Source: Calocera cornea HHB12733 (lineage: Eukaryota; Basidiomycota; Dacrymycetes; Dacrymycetales; Dacrymycetaceae). Taken from it: a DNA stretch of 64,000 nt. The stretch lies in contig KV423965.1 in assembly GCA_001632435.1 (NCBI GenBank), positions 85,905-149,904 of the forward strand. The letters are read 5' to 3'. The position numbers and the translations under genes were made by a program. Positions 1 to 11,338 of this stretch are shown piece after piece (the first letter of the stretch is position 1; each line of letters starts with the position of its first letter). The notes under the pieces are model-generated. The model saw only the letters and a program-made list of their open reading frames with translations, had not been told where the DNA came from and ran no database searches.

Positions 1-187
1 CAAGCAGGCAGTCTCTGTTCTGAAGCCCGCCATAGGCCCCTCGAAACCATCCCCGAAGAAGCCGCGTGGCCGCCCATCCGCATGGCCTAGCATGCACTCC
101 TTCAGTCAGGTCAAGGAGGCCATAGAAGAGGTCACGAGGAGGGTGGAGTTGAGAGAAACCTTAGCTTATGCCCAAACGGCTGTTATA

Positions 188-215
188 CAGTGGCGCTCAA
201 AACTTTTGCACACGG
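188..215 (+). repeat. Tc1 left terminal inverted repeat
   Basis: Perfect 28 bp inverted match to 1564-1591, preceded by the TA target site. Confidence 0.93.
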
Positions 216-379
216 CCGACCCTGACCATGTCTAATGTAAGTCGCGGTTGCTTCTCACCGAATCTCGATAGTCTCTTAATAGAAATTGTTATTTACCTGT
301 CAAAGACCATGTGACTGAAATTTGAATACTGATTGTGAGAGAAAATTAGGAGGAAACGTGACTTTGAGTGCACGGACCC

Positions 380-1543
380 ATGCCAGAACTGATTGCAGAG
401 CCCGACCCTATCACTTGCCTGCTTGCTCTGTCCATAAAGCCCTGCCTCTCTGCCCCGATACTGCTCTATCCACATCTTCCCCTCATGCCTGAGGTTCCCC
501 AGACTCCTCAGCGGGACCGCAAGCCCTACAGCAAGCTTACCCCAACCCGTCGAGCTCGAGTAATCGCCTACCATGAAGCAGGCATGGACTCAGTTGAGAT
601 CGGCCTAAAGATTGACTGTCATTCTTCCACTGTGCGTCGAAACATTGTGAAATACAAAGATGCTGAATCCTTCTATTGGACAATACCACAGCCTGGTCGC
701 CCTCGTGCCATCCATGAGGATTGGTATCCAATCATGGAGGAGTACTTCGATACTGGCAAGGCACGCGACGGTGAAGATCTGCGACGCCAGCTCTTCCAGG
801 ACGTCTCACCTGCAACAATGCGCTGGACCCTCTGCCAAATTGGGCTCTTTGGTCGAATCTGCCGTGAGAAGCCATGGCTGTCTGAGAAGGCTGTCGATAT
901 CCGGCTGTCCTGGGGCACTGAGTATTCCAAGTGGACTCGGGGCTACTGGGACAACGTGATCTTCTCGGATGAGTCAAAGTTCAACCTGTTTGGATCGGAT
1001 GGACGCCTGTACTGCCGCCGTCGACCTGGAGAAGAACTGCTTCCTCACAATGTCATCAAGGTTGTCAAGCATGGTGGGGGCTCCGTAATGGTCTGGGGCT
1101 GCATCACACCCTGGGGTACTGGCCGTCTGCACAGAATCGAAGGACGAATCAGCTCGGTCGACTACATCGAAATTCTGAAAGGGGTGTACTGTGACACCCT
1201 CCGAGACTACGGCGTGGACCACGTCTCTGTGTGGTTCCAGCAGGACAATGCACCCATCCACAAGTCAAAGGCCACCCTCCGCTACTTCCAGGACGCCGGT
1301 ATTGATGTCTTGCCATGGCCTTCATATTCACCAGACATGAACATCATCGAGAACGCCTGGCATGAACTTGACCGCCGTATCCGAGCTCGAAACCCACTCC
1401 CGACCAACAAAGACCAGCTTTGGGAAGCGCTGCAGGAGGAGTGGAAAGGACTGAGCATTAGTTATGTAGAAAGCTTGTACAAATCATTGCCTCAGAGGCT
1501 TGCAGCACTTGTAGAGGCAAAGGGGTTGTACACGAAGTACTAA
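380..1543 (+). CDS. Tc1-family DD34E transposase
   Basis: Cuts and pastes the surrounding element. The first ATG of the frame is at 380 (387 aa); an in-frame ATG at 485 is an alternative. The N-terminal third has paired helix-turn-helix DNA-binding character (TPTRRARVIAYHEAG onward). The catalytic triad is visible: Asp in VIFSDESKF, Asp in FQQDNAPIH, and Glu in IIENAW, with 34 residues between the second Asp and the Glu, the Tc1 signature. The PSYSPDMNIIEN block before the Glu is also typical. No intron, frameshift or stop is seen. The ORF lies wholly between the inverted repeats, so it is very likely active or only recently silent. Confidence 0.94.
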   Translation: MPELIAEPDPITCLLALSIKPCLSAPILLYPHLPLMPEVPQTPQRDRKPYSKLTPTRRARVIAYHEAGMDSVEIGLKIDCHSSTVRRNIVKYKDAESFYWTIPQPGRPRAIHEDWYPIMEEYFDTGKARDGEDLRRQLFQDVSPATMRWTLCQIGLFGRICREKPWLSEKAVDIRLSWGTEYSKWTRGYWDNVIFSDESKFNLFGSDGRLYCRRRPGEELLPHNVIKVVKHGGGSVMVWGCITPWGTGRLHRIEGRISSVDYIEILKGVYCDTLRDYGVDHVSVWFQQDNAPIHKSKATLRYFQDAGIDVLPWPSYSPDMNIIENAWHELDRRIRARNPLPTNKDQLWEALQEEWKGLSISYVESLYKSLPQRLAALVEAKGLYTKY

Positions 1544-1563
1544 TGTCAGTCGCGCATCAGGGC

Positions 1564-1591
1564 CCGTGTGCAAAAGTTTTGAGCGCCACTG
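1564..1591 (-). repeat. Tc1 right terminal inverted repeat
   Basis: Perfect inverted copy of 188-215, followed by the TA target site at 1592-1593. Confidence 0.93.
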
Positions 1592-1925
1592 TAGGATTCT
1601 CTATCCCTTCAACAACCTGGGCTGACAATGTGCACTGGCTTCATGTAGCCCACCCAAGCACTTTGGCTTCCTTCTCCAAGAAGGGAGATGACTCGTGGTC
1701 CTCATTTCGCCTGTTTGCCAAGATTGACGAGGAAGCTGCACGGGCAATAGCGGCAAAGACATCCACGGCAGAGCCAGACGAGAACAAGGTAGTCTTGTAG
1801 TTCAGCACAAGCATCATGCAAGCCAAGTAGATACTCTTACAAGTACATTGCTTAATAGACGAGGTTACAACATTAATTCCTGCTTTGCACTGGAGTTTCC
1901 ACATTTCTGGAGAGAACATATAGAT

Positions 1926-4088
1926 TCACTGTAACAGAAGCTGCCTATCAATAATGTATGGATCCTCTTTGTTCCGTCGTAGCTCTTCAACAAGGAAGCG
2001 GTTCCGCGCCTTGATGACTTCGTCTAAGAAGAACTCATACCTCACAGGCAGCATCTCTCGGACTACTCCATGAAAGTTGTTCAACCAAGCATTGGCTTGC
2101 TCACAAGCCGAGGAGTTGAAGGTCCATTGGTTGGCTTTGGAATCGTAGAGCTCCGGGAATGCCATTGGATTGCAGTGCGTCGTGCAATAGATATCCTTTG
2201 TAGAGTGATGGTTCTTGAAATGGAAAACATCTACCACCAGGGCTGTTTTGCTGAAATGCTCCTGGAGTGGGCCACGTCCCGCAAGGTATTGGTGGAGTCG
2301 GCAGTTGTTATCGTAAAAGAGGACGTCGGGCATTGATTTCTGCGTGGGGAAGACCCCACAGAGAAACTCCTATTATGTGCATTAGTAAGTGATATTGTAG
2401 CAGGTGGGGGCGCTTACAGCCACAGATGAAAGTGATTCAGCACCATAGAATGTTCCTCTAGCTATAATGATGCCACATGGGCGTACAACAAGCTGCTCAT
2501 TGTGTGTACTTCTTCTTCCAAACTTGGCTTTGATGTCGGTGTCCGTTTTCCGGGGCCGGTGAGTTCCAATGGGCAGGGAAAGGTCGGGGGTATCGCCTTC
2601 TCGAGAGTATGACTTTGCTCTGTCTAAGCGGTCGCGTAGAATAAGAGCAGACTGGCCAGCAGCATAGTAGTTGTCTTCCAGTCGGCGATGCTCAGGAGAG
2701 GTGCAAGTCTTCCGGCCAGGTTCTACAGCCAGGTTGCACCCCTCCACGGCGCAGATTGTCTCCATCCTGGAGTGTGGGAGACAATATCTTGCTCGATTGG
2801 TTGAGAGTGGAGTTGTGCAGTTGTGAACAGCACAACAGGGACGGCCAATTGCAACGCCGTCGGTTACAGCACATGATAACATGTCTAATGAAATGTTCAG
2901 GGGAAGTTTATTCTTTAGGTTGGGAACTACTTACATTGCTCGCCATCTTTGTTGAAGAATTTCCGACACCCCTGGCATGAATGAGCCCATTGCTCTTGCC
3001 CATTAGCAGCCATGAAGTGATTGCGGAGCAGCATGGCTGCTGTAAGGCGTTCACTTTGGCTCTCTGCAGAGTCTGGAAGGACCAGCTGGCTCTTTTGCTC
3101 AGAGTGGTGAAGCAGCAGCGAATACAGGTCGAAGAGATCAGAGATATATTTGCTGCGAAGCCGGGGGATGGGATAGCTGCCACTGTTGGGGGCTCTATTG
3201 TTGGCCAATGTGTCGTGGTAAAACTGGGCAGTTGCAGTCGCCGAGGCACTGAGAGGAAGTGAGCTCTTTAGTTAACCCAAGCTAATGTAGAAACTTGTAC
3301 TGAGCAAGGACTGTGTAGGACCGGAAGACTTGACAAAGCTTGTCCTCAAAGAAGAGATGCTTCTCCGATTGAAGAATCGTTGGCATGCCTGGATAGTACA
3401 GGCGATAGAAACGCTTGTCTGCACCTTGTTGCCGAGCGTAGTTGATATAATATCGAGTATTACAAGACCGACACTTGAGGGAGGTTGTGGAAATTGGAAA
3501 TGCACCATTGTTGAGAGTGTAGAATGCGCCAGTGTATCACTGGGGATCATACAGTGCTGCTTGTTGGCTGGTATGAACAAAGTATGGGCAGTGGAGATTT
3601 GTGCAGCATCGAGTTGGCGGGTAGAATTCTTCTGCAGCTAAAAAACAAAGTAAATATTCTCTTGTAGGAAGCTGCAAGGATAAGTACTGACCGAGCTCTG
3701 TGAGATGGGCATATGTCTGGAACGGTGTGAAGTCTTCAATTAAGGGCTGAGTGACACCTGTGAGATCCCTAGCAGGATCCCAGAGAATGTGACGGAGAAG
3801 GCCCCACAAAGCCATGATTTGGGTGTCTTGCAAGCCCATTGCCTCGCTCATAAAGGCGACAACAGTGTGGGGAAGTGTTGAGGGTGCAACAGCCACTGTG
3901 GAGAGAGAACGGTCTTCTTGCCATGCAATTCGAGGCTGGAGACGGCGAGCTAGCCCAAGAAATGAAAGCAGCTGTGCAACAGATACCCCAGCAAGGTCCT
4001 CTTGCAGCAGAGTAAGCTGGGTGGCAAGCTCAGATAGCTGCATGGTTGCTGGAGAAAGGAATAAGGTGCCGAGGCACATAATCTTCAT
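1926..4088 (-). pseudogene. KDZ transposase with CxC5/CxC6 clusters, one in-frame stop
   Basis: Five exons on the minus strand join in frame (4088-3692, 3637-3301, 3248-2935, 2884-2418, 2369-1926), 652 codons plus stop. The parts match KDZ (Kyakuja-Dileera-Zisupton) transposases with cysteine clusters: a CRSCNTRYY block, a CQGCRKFFNKDG block, a Cys/His-rich segment (CCAVHNC, CAVEGC), then MPDVLFYDNNC, DVFHFKNHH and a C-terminal FNSSACEQ region. A TGA at 3537-3539 falls in frame between exon-2 blocks that should be continuous, so the gene appears inactivated by one nonsense change. The start is uncertain; ATG 4088 is the first in frame. Confidence 0.82.
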
Positions 4089-5542
4089 TGTCGTGATGCT
4101 ATGTGTACATGCGGTTTCCGCGTGTAGAAGCACAACAGTCACGTGCGACGGAATTTATTAAGGTATCTACCTTAACTAAGCCCCCCGGGGGCAGAATGCA
4201 CAGCCCCGGCCGGAATCCGGAATCCGGAATTGATTCCGGATTCCGCGCGCGGGAACCCGGATGTACTGGTTCTAAGCGGAGTTATAGAAGCTCGGGCATT
4301 TGTTTCCGTCATCCGAAGCCCCTGTGGAATTCGCGCGAGGAGCGCGCCGGAAAGTTCTGGCCCCGCGGATGCAGAAAAGCTTTGGCCTTCCGTTCGCACT
4401 GCTGGTGGGCTTACAGCTGGGGTCCCACAGCACATCAAGGAGGCTGGTTTTCCCCCGTCCGCGGAGGTCTTTCTTCACGCGCCGGCTGCCCGCCAAAGGC
4501 AGAGGACAGAAAGCACCTGTGGACAGCTGGGACCCCCAAAATGCCAAGGAAGTAGGCTGTCCGCGGAAGGCTTCCATAACGTTGGATGACTTTCCGTAGA
4601 CGCAGATACCCAGATGGGAACCAATCCCGGAGACAAAGTTGGAGACTGCTTCCGGGCACGCAGACCGTAGGATGCGCTTTCGACCAGGAGAAAATTCGCG
4701 CGCATGCTCAGGGACCCGCCATCAAGCCGACTCGGCACGCCCGGCCGCACCTTAACGGGATGATGGTTTCAATCGAGTGAACCCCTTTGCTGTGGTATCA
4801 GACTCATCGCGTTAAGTGACTCCCATCTCAGCCGGATCCGTTCAAACGGACGTACGAGAAGTACCGCAATGTCAGTCGAACTTCCATCAAGCCGGAACCT
4901 GAACGCGGGACTCGGAGCACCAGTTCGGGGAGAATGATTATCGTAACACCTAAAGGGGGAATAAGAATTAGCAATAATGGTGCGTTTCCAGCCAGCACGC
5001 TTTCTGACGATGCCGTCGTTTGCTCATTGTTCTCCACTGAAGAACATGCGCTGGCTGGCGCCTCGAAAGGCAGGAGATGACTGCTGGCTCAAGACATCAC
5101 ATGCGATCCGCAATGCTTCGCTGTCGCACACCTTCTTATGCTTCTGCGTCTGATTATCACCATCGAAATGATGTTCCGCGTAACGAGGCTGGCCCAGACA
5201 TTTGTACCGCGACCAGGGCAATCGATCGTCTCGCCATCCTGACGCTGTTGATACACGTTATGTGCTCTCTACAGTCCCCCCGAAAAAGCACGGGAAACGA
5301 TGATCCACCTGTCAGCGCTGTACAGATCTGATATCCATGACGTGCTGTAAGTGTGCGTACCGAAATGGTAACAATGCGTTGCGCAAGGCGGTGCAAGGTG
5401 GGCCAACAGCTCGTGCCATAGGACGATATCCGACGCAGCGGCTTCGGCTCGCTGTTTGCCAGCTCATACATGGGAGGAGAATAAATGGAGTCCCTTCGAA
5501 CTGGTGAACCAAACCTCGCATTCAGGGATGAATAGCTCTACT
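4089..5542. other. Intergenic, no supported gene
   Basis: GC-rich stretch with several short open frames on both strands, none with a recognisable motif or consistent introns. A perfect 12 bp inverted repeat with a 2 bp spacer lies at 4219-4244 (GGAATCCGGAAT then ATTCCGGATTCC), next to a direct repeat of GGAATCC. Nothing else stands out. Confidence 0.5.
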
Positions 5543-6983
5543 ATGGATCAAGATGATTTGAATAGCGCTGCTGCCGGCGGTCGTTTTGCGAGTGTGAGTT
5601 AGGTCGGACTTGAGGAAGGACCGCTTAGCTGAGCTGTTATCCTTGAGCAGTATGATCTCAGTAAGTCTCGCGAACAGAAAGCACATGGTACTTTCTCACG
5701 GGACACGTCGTCAAGTGGTCGCAATAACTTGGGTCGTATGTCGCTTCTCAAGGCTCTCTTGCTCCGCTATTTACGCTCTTCTCTGGATTTTCAGACCTAC
5801 GACTATATTCTTATGTTTCCCAAGGAGCAGCGCTATATATGGCCAGCAAAGTGGACGCCGGGGAAAGTCTTGTACATTGCTGTGCGGTATCTCCCGTTCC
5901 TAGGCCTTCCTATCTGGCCTTTCGGTAGGGCTGTCACAGCTCTCAGGGCAAACTACTACTGACTTTATTATATATAGATGAGGCGTTTATGGGTCCAAAT
6001 ACCTCAATTGACTGCTTTATGGCGCAAATCTTGCAATCCATTGATATCTTTGCCGCCGCGCTACTTGGCGACATTGTTTACGCATTAAGGACATGGGCTC
6101 TTTGGGATCGAAGTCGTTTCGTCGGGATTCTCATCATTGTCGTGGGGTTGGGTCTGAACATAACATGTGTTTACTTTGCGATGCATTCGGCCGACGGTGA
6201 GTTCTGAGTTGTGCTTTTTCGTTCTATTGCGTCGTTGAGACTGCTACTAAGCACTTCTCAACAGTCCAGCGCATAGACGGGCTTCCAGGTTGTTTTGTAC
6301 TTCCTTCAACTTCGAATGCCATCCCGAAAGCCTTGGCCTACATGTTCACGACGTTGTTCCAGATCTGTGAGCATGCCTTTCAAGCAGCATGGGCATGACG
6401 CTTGATGGATTATTCTAGTCTTGTTCTTCGCTACAGCTTTGAAAGGCATACAACACTGTGATAACTTCACTCTGAATGTCAAGTTCAGCTTTCTAAGTGA
6501 GTCGGCTATGTAGGGAGGGGTCGCAACCCCGAGCATCTCACGACGGTCCTCTATCGAGATGGTAATTAACCTCTCCCCACATCCCCACAGTTAGAAGGCT
6601 TGTTAACCAGATGTGTGCAGCATTCGCATCGTTTCTCGCTCAATCATGTTCGTATGATTACGGCGAGGCTGTTCATCACGCACAAGCTCATGCCCATCAG
6701 GTTTCGGTATTCTGAACACACTGATGATTCGATTCATGGTATGATAAACCCGTCTCCTACTTTTCACTAACTGAGTCGACGCTAGCGAACGGAGGACTAC
6801 TCCTTGGACGCCACCTATAGGGCACTTCTGTGCATCCTCCCCGCACGTATCATTCTCAATGTTCGTGAGGCAGCCACTCTACTCGACGGATGGGACACTA
6901 CCCTCCGGTCGGAAATTCCTTCAATTCCCGAAGACAGTCGAGCATCGAGAGGTACCCAACGGAGTCGAGCGTTCAGTGCTTAA
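5543..6983 (+). CDS. DUF6533-type multipass membrane protein, copy A
   Basis: Eleven exons join in frame to 293 aa. Exons 1-3 are 5543-5593, 5651-5660 (a 10 nt microexon) and 5716-5735; exon 11 is 6786-6983. Hallmarks shared with four other copies here: YDYILMFP then WTPGKVLYI (exon 4), LRTWALW (exon 5), LYRDG at the end of exon 8, and RIILNVREAA near the C-terminus. Exon lengths 130, 39, 48 and 27 nt are the same as in copies C, D and E. Several hydrophobic stretches suggest about seven membrane segments. I recall this family as basidiomycete-enriched with no known function. An ATG at 5528 is an alternative start. Convergent with the copper ATPase gene 127 bp away. Confidence 0.8.
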
Positions 6984-7110
6984 GGCTGAAAAGCCGAGGG
7001 CACCCGGCGGACGCTGTTCCAAGGGCAGGGATACATACCAAGTTCAATCAGAGTTCATTGTGGGTTCTATTGGTGTACGAGATATATTTCGCAGTCGACA
7101 ATGAAAATGG

Positions 7111-10100
7111 CTACCAACCCCATCGCAGGGCCAAGCTACTAGTCACAACTGAAACGCTACTTAGCGCCATAGCAAGAGCGGACCATACCGGGGGAAGCCG
7201 GGTATGTCCGGCGGGATAGAATACACCGGCCGCGAGGGGGAGGGCAGCACAGTTGTATATGAGTGCCCAACCAAAGTTTTGCTTCTGCCGGCGATATACT
7301 CGTGTTGCCAGGTGAAGCAGCGACGGTAAGGTTGACAGAGAAGATGACAGGAGGATGAAGTCCGCGGCTGCGACCGAAATCTGGGAGCCGTGTCCGAGAG
7401 CCACGCCGACGTCGGCTGCGGCAATCGCTGCCGAGTCGTTCAAGCCATCACCGCAGAACAAGACAACTGACTTGCCATCCAGGTTCGGTCCATTACTGAT
7501 CCCGATCTTGCGAAGTACTGTCGCCGTCCAGCCCGAGCGTGTAACGTGCGGACGGGCGGCAGCTTGCAGCCCACGAATATGGTCCGCCTTCTCCTGGGGC
7601 AATACGCCGGCAATGACATGCGTGTTATCGATCCCAACCCGCTTCGCCACGGCTCGAGCAGTGACCTCGTTGTCGCCACTGAGCATCCACACATTCTTGC
7701 CTAGCATCTGAAGCGTCGCAATGGCACGTGCCGAGTCGGGGCGAGGAGCATCGTATATAGAAAAGATTGCGGCCATCGCAAAGGCTTTGGGGGCCTCTCC
7801 TTCAGGCAGACGGCGTGTTGCGACCAGGACCACCGACTTCCCAGATTGTTTCCACTCCTCGATCTCATTTCGACGGTCATTGCCCGCGGGCCATTCTGCC
7901 CCAGCCGTACGCATGTGCGCTTCGTTCCCGATGATGATCTCGTATTCGTTTCCTCGGACATTCACAAGGCCCTGGGCTCCGCGGCCTGCCACCTCCTCCG
8001 AGCGCAGCAGCTCGACATCACCATCGGCATAGTGCGAGCAAAACGTGCGCAGAGCAGCACCCAGCGGATGGCTTGATCCTTCTTCGATGACTCGAATAGC
8101 CTCCCTCACCCAGCCTTTCTCACCGCCATCGAGGAAGACTGAGTCTTCTACCATCGCCTCTCCGACGGTGATGGTGCCGGTCTTGTCGAGGACAACCGTG
8201 TCCACCTCCGTCGCTAGCTGGAATGCCTCTCCTCCCCCTTGCGCTAGGACACCCATCTTGGCTGCGAGTCCGGCACCGACTGCCTGAGCGGTAGGTGCTG
8301 CGAGCCCTATACCGCAGGGGCACGCGACGACGAGCACAGCAATCATGAACTCGAAGCTGAAGAAGACGCGATTGGCGGGTGTGTCGACATTCGTGCCAGA
8401 GCCGCCGCCCAGGTCGGAGGCGGAAAGGTATGAAGCGGGCACTGCACCACTCAGGGAGCAGATGAGCCAGAGGACGAGCGTGAGAACCGACAGCCAGATG
8501 ATGCAAGGGACGAAGATGGCAGTGATGCGGTCGGCTAGGAGTTCCACAGGTGCTTTACGCCCTTGTGCGTCGCCCACCGCACGCACAATGCGCTCCAGCA
8601 TCGTTCCTTCGCCTAGGGCGGAGACTTCGATGACGCAGGCAGATGAGAGGTTGGTCGTTCCCGTCCACACGTCGTCTCCCGGTAGCTTGGCGACAGGGAC
8701 GGATTCGCCGGTGAGAGATGACTCGTCGAATGTCGTGGTCCCGGAGACGAGAGTGCCATCTGCAGGCGGAAGTGAGCCCGGGCGGAGCAGAATGCGATCG
8801 CCGAGCTCGAGTTGATCTACGGGAATCTCTCGCGTTCGGAAGGCAGCGGTGGGTGCATCTTCGTCGAGTTTCTCTCCTGCCGCGGTGACCTCAGCAGGCG
8901 ACAGGGCGGTGGGCTCGAATATCACGAGTTGCGCCACCTCGGGACGCAGCGTGCGCAGCTGGGCAATGGCATCACCTGTCATCACGCGTGCACGAGCCTC
9001 CAGGGAGCGACCCATGAGGATGAAGAATACCAGGAAGACGACGCTGTCGAAGTATGTCGCGCCGGTTCCGTTGCCCTTGCCGAGGTGCACGTCCCTCGCG
9101 AGCATTCCAATGCTGCTCCAATAGGCAACGGTGATGGATAGGGAGACGAGGGTATCCATGTTGCCGAAGTTGACGAGGTGTAAGAGGCGGAACGGACGAC
9201 GACGCACTGCCGTGCGGAGAGCGATGTATGCGTGGTGGTGGAATGTGCGGGCAGCGATTACGAAATAGACCGGAGTCGCAAGGGCAAAGAGGACAAGCGA
9301 GCCAGCGGTTGCACCACCCCATATCGGGCTCATGCACCATACTCTGAGCGAATTGGTGGATGGGAGGAGAATCATGCCCAGGATGCCGATGACGAATGTC
9401 GGAACGGCCATCACGAACGAGAGACCGAAAGCCGCCAAGCGGTGGTGCAGCTCCTTCAGCTGGGACTTCCGCGCAAGTTCCGACAGAGTCGGTGGGTGGT
9501 AGAGCGTTGCGATCAGCGGCGGCGGCAGGGATGCGAGGATTGTCCGGATCGTCAGCGTGGGCGAAGGAACGTAGGACAGCGTGAACAGGTCGGTCGCACT
9601 CGAGGGTGGTGTGATCACCTTGACGTCTTGCGCAGCTAATGAAGCCAGTAGGATGGCACGCTGCGGCCTGTGATGTATTAGCACAGACAGAGGAGAGCAG
9701 GAGAGGGGACGCACCCATCCTCTGCGCCATGTATGCGCAGCGTTACCTCCCTCTTCACCGACCCTTTGCCCTTGCCCTTGCTCCCCTTCTGCGCGCCCGC
9801 ACTTTCGGTACCTTCCTCTTGCTGCTCCTGCACGGGTACGCAGCTCACAACCTGCGCCTCGAACCCAAGATCGTCGATTTCGTTTATGAGCGAGGCGTTC
9901 GAGGTGACTCTCTCGTCGTGAACCACTTGAGCGCCTTGGGACAGGAGGGAAACGTCCACGTGCGCCACACCGGGAAGGGCGACCAATGCGTTAGTAATGG
10001 CTGTGGTGCATGTACTGCTGGAGGTCAGCGGGGGGACGAGGTGTGGTGGGGACACGCACCTGCAGGTCATGCCGTTGATGGCGAGTTTCGTGAGCATCAG

Positions 10101-10163
10101 CGTCGCCTCGGGACGCTCGATGCGCACATCCATCTCCCATTCTCGCTCATTCCCGTCGGACAT
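7111..10163 (-). CDS. P1B-type copper-transporting ATPase, paralogue 1
   Basis: Four exons (10163-10060, 10014-9715, 9667-7111, with a short first intron) join in frame to 986 aa. The pump drives Cu(I) across a membrane at the expense of ATP. One N-terminal heavy-metal domain carries GMTC-x2-C, split by the first intron; a second domain lacks the cysteines. The catalytic core is complete: SLTGES, the CPCGIGLAAPTA metal-channel motif, DKTGTIT phosphorylation site, SSHPLG, and GDGLNDSAAIAAADVG. The last helices carry LIYNCAALPLAAG and the SS pair expected of Cu(I) pumps. It lacks the Cys-rich N-terminus and one heavy-metal domain found in the paralogue at 17566-21245. The first-intron acceptor is a CAGCAG tandem site. 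Confidence 0.93.
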
Positions 10164-11338
10164 CGCACCAGTAGATGATGGTGGTTCGAGTGGGACAGGT
10201 CGGACAGGCTGACCAGTCCGAGTCTCGTTATCATATCGTTAGCTGACATGGCGGTGCAGCATGTCGCACCTTGGGTAATGCGATCGGGTCGTCCGCGCCC
10301 AACTTTGTAGTGGCGCGGAGGGCATGAGGACTACGCGTCTCTCGACCGACGGCGATCGGTGCTCACTCTTCATCGCCCTCGTCAGATTTACAATACCATC
10401 ATGCAACTTTGAGTGTGAAGGCTGCTTTGAACAGGAGGTCTCCTCGCGAACAACAACCCCCATATGCCGTGAAAGCAACATCTCATCCATCACCCTTGTT
10501 GCAGAACGTGTCGCCTCGAGGATCAGCCCGGATGAGAGAAGACGGTGACCGCAAAAAGATGATACCTCTCGATGGAAGGAGCCTTCGATCAACATCGTAC
10601 AAGCATACGAGGGGCTGTTTGCCCAGCGCAGACCGCAGGCTCTGCTCGAGGGCGAGTATCAGAGACGTGGCGTGGATATGTCAACCTGGTACGTGACATT
10701 GTTCACACCTGGTCGATCGCATTCTCATTGATCTCCACACGATCAGAACTCTGTGATGTTGGGCAATCATGGATTTCCGATGTTTGAAGCTACAGGGCTA
10801 AGCTGTCGAACCATCGCCTGGCTGCAACGTGTCTCAGCTCTATTAAGTATCTTGATGCCATGCGGCGTTCATCTGGCGTCTGATGGCTTGCCGACACAAT
10901 GCTATCTCCGGAATCTCCATCAACCAGGCGACTTCAACAACCAGCGTTAGGGCCATGATCTTCTGATAGAGTCCTCTAAGATGGTTCTTGCACAACTGCA
11001 AATCCGACTGATGCCATGATTCCTGGAGTACACCCCACATGCTCCTTGCCAGCTAGGCCATACTCAATCTCCTGCGGTCAGAATACTACCCCGATCGTCA
11101 GTCCGCCTTTCCATGAAGAAGCATACTTAGCCATGCATGCCCACTGGATGATCTCTTCCTGGTACCATCAGAAGTCGGTTCGAATGTTGCGGCTTCCACG
11201 TTGCCAGCGCACCAGCCAGCTCACTCTTCGGGCCGCGGCTATTTACTGTAAGCATTATTCATCCAGGCGATGCATCTTATGCTGTACAGAACCTCCGCAA
11301 TTTAGCACGCTCCCCAACTGCATGTTCATAGACAGGAG
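10164..11338. other. Intergenic between copper ATPase 1 and DUF6533 pseudogene
   Basis: Only short overlapping frames without motifs. The minus-strand frame of the ATPase stays open about 70 nt upstream of its ATG but then hits a stop, and I find no upstream exon resembling the paralogue's Cys-rich N-terminus. Confidence 0.45.

Larger units (their letters stand above)
188..1591 (+). mobile_element. Tc1/mariner-type DNA transposon, apparently intact
   Basis: The 1,404 bp element begins CAGTGGCGCTC and ends with the exact inverse. It is flanked by TA on both sides (186-187 and 1592-1593), the Tc1/mariner target-site duplication. The terminal inverted repeats are identical over 28 bp, and the single transposase ORF is uninterrupted. 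Matching ends plus an open ORF point to a recent insertion. Confidence 0.93.
2..1800 (+). pseudogene. ORF split by the Tc1 insertion (5' end outside window)
   Basis: An open frame enters from the left edge, runs to the TA at 186-187 and resumes at 1594 after the transposon. Removing the element and one TA copy joins the two halves in the same frame down to a TAG at 1798-1800, about 129 codons inside the window. The left half is basic and has an AT-hook-like core (KKPRGRPSAW); the right half has no domain I recognise. It ends 125 bp from the convergent KDZ gene, so it may belong to the same older repeat rather than to a host gene. The clean frame restoration is seen directly; its function is unknown. 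Confidence 0.5.

Noticed and set aside
7350..9640. Long plus-strand ORFs antisense to copper ATPase 1
   Set aside because: Shadow frames caused by codon bias of the real minus-strand gene.
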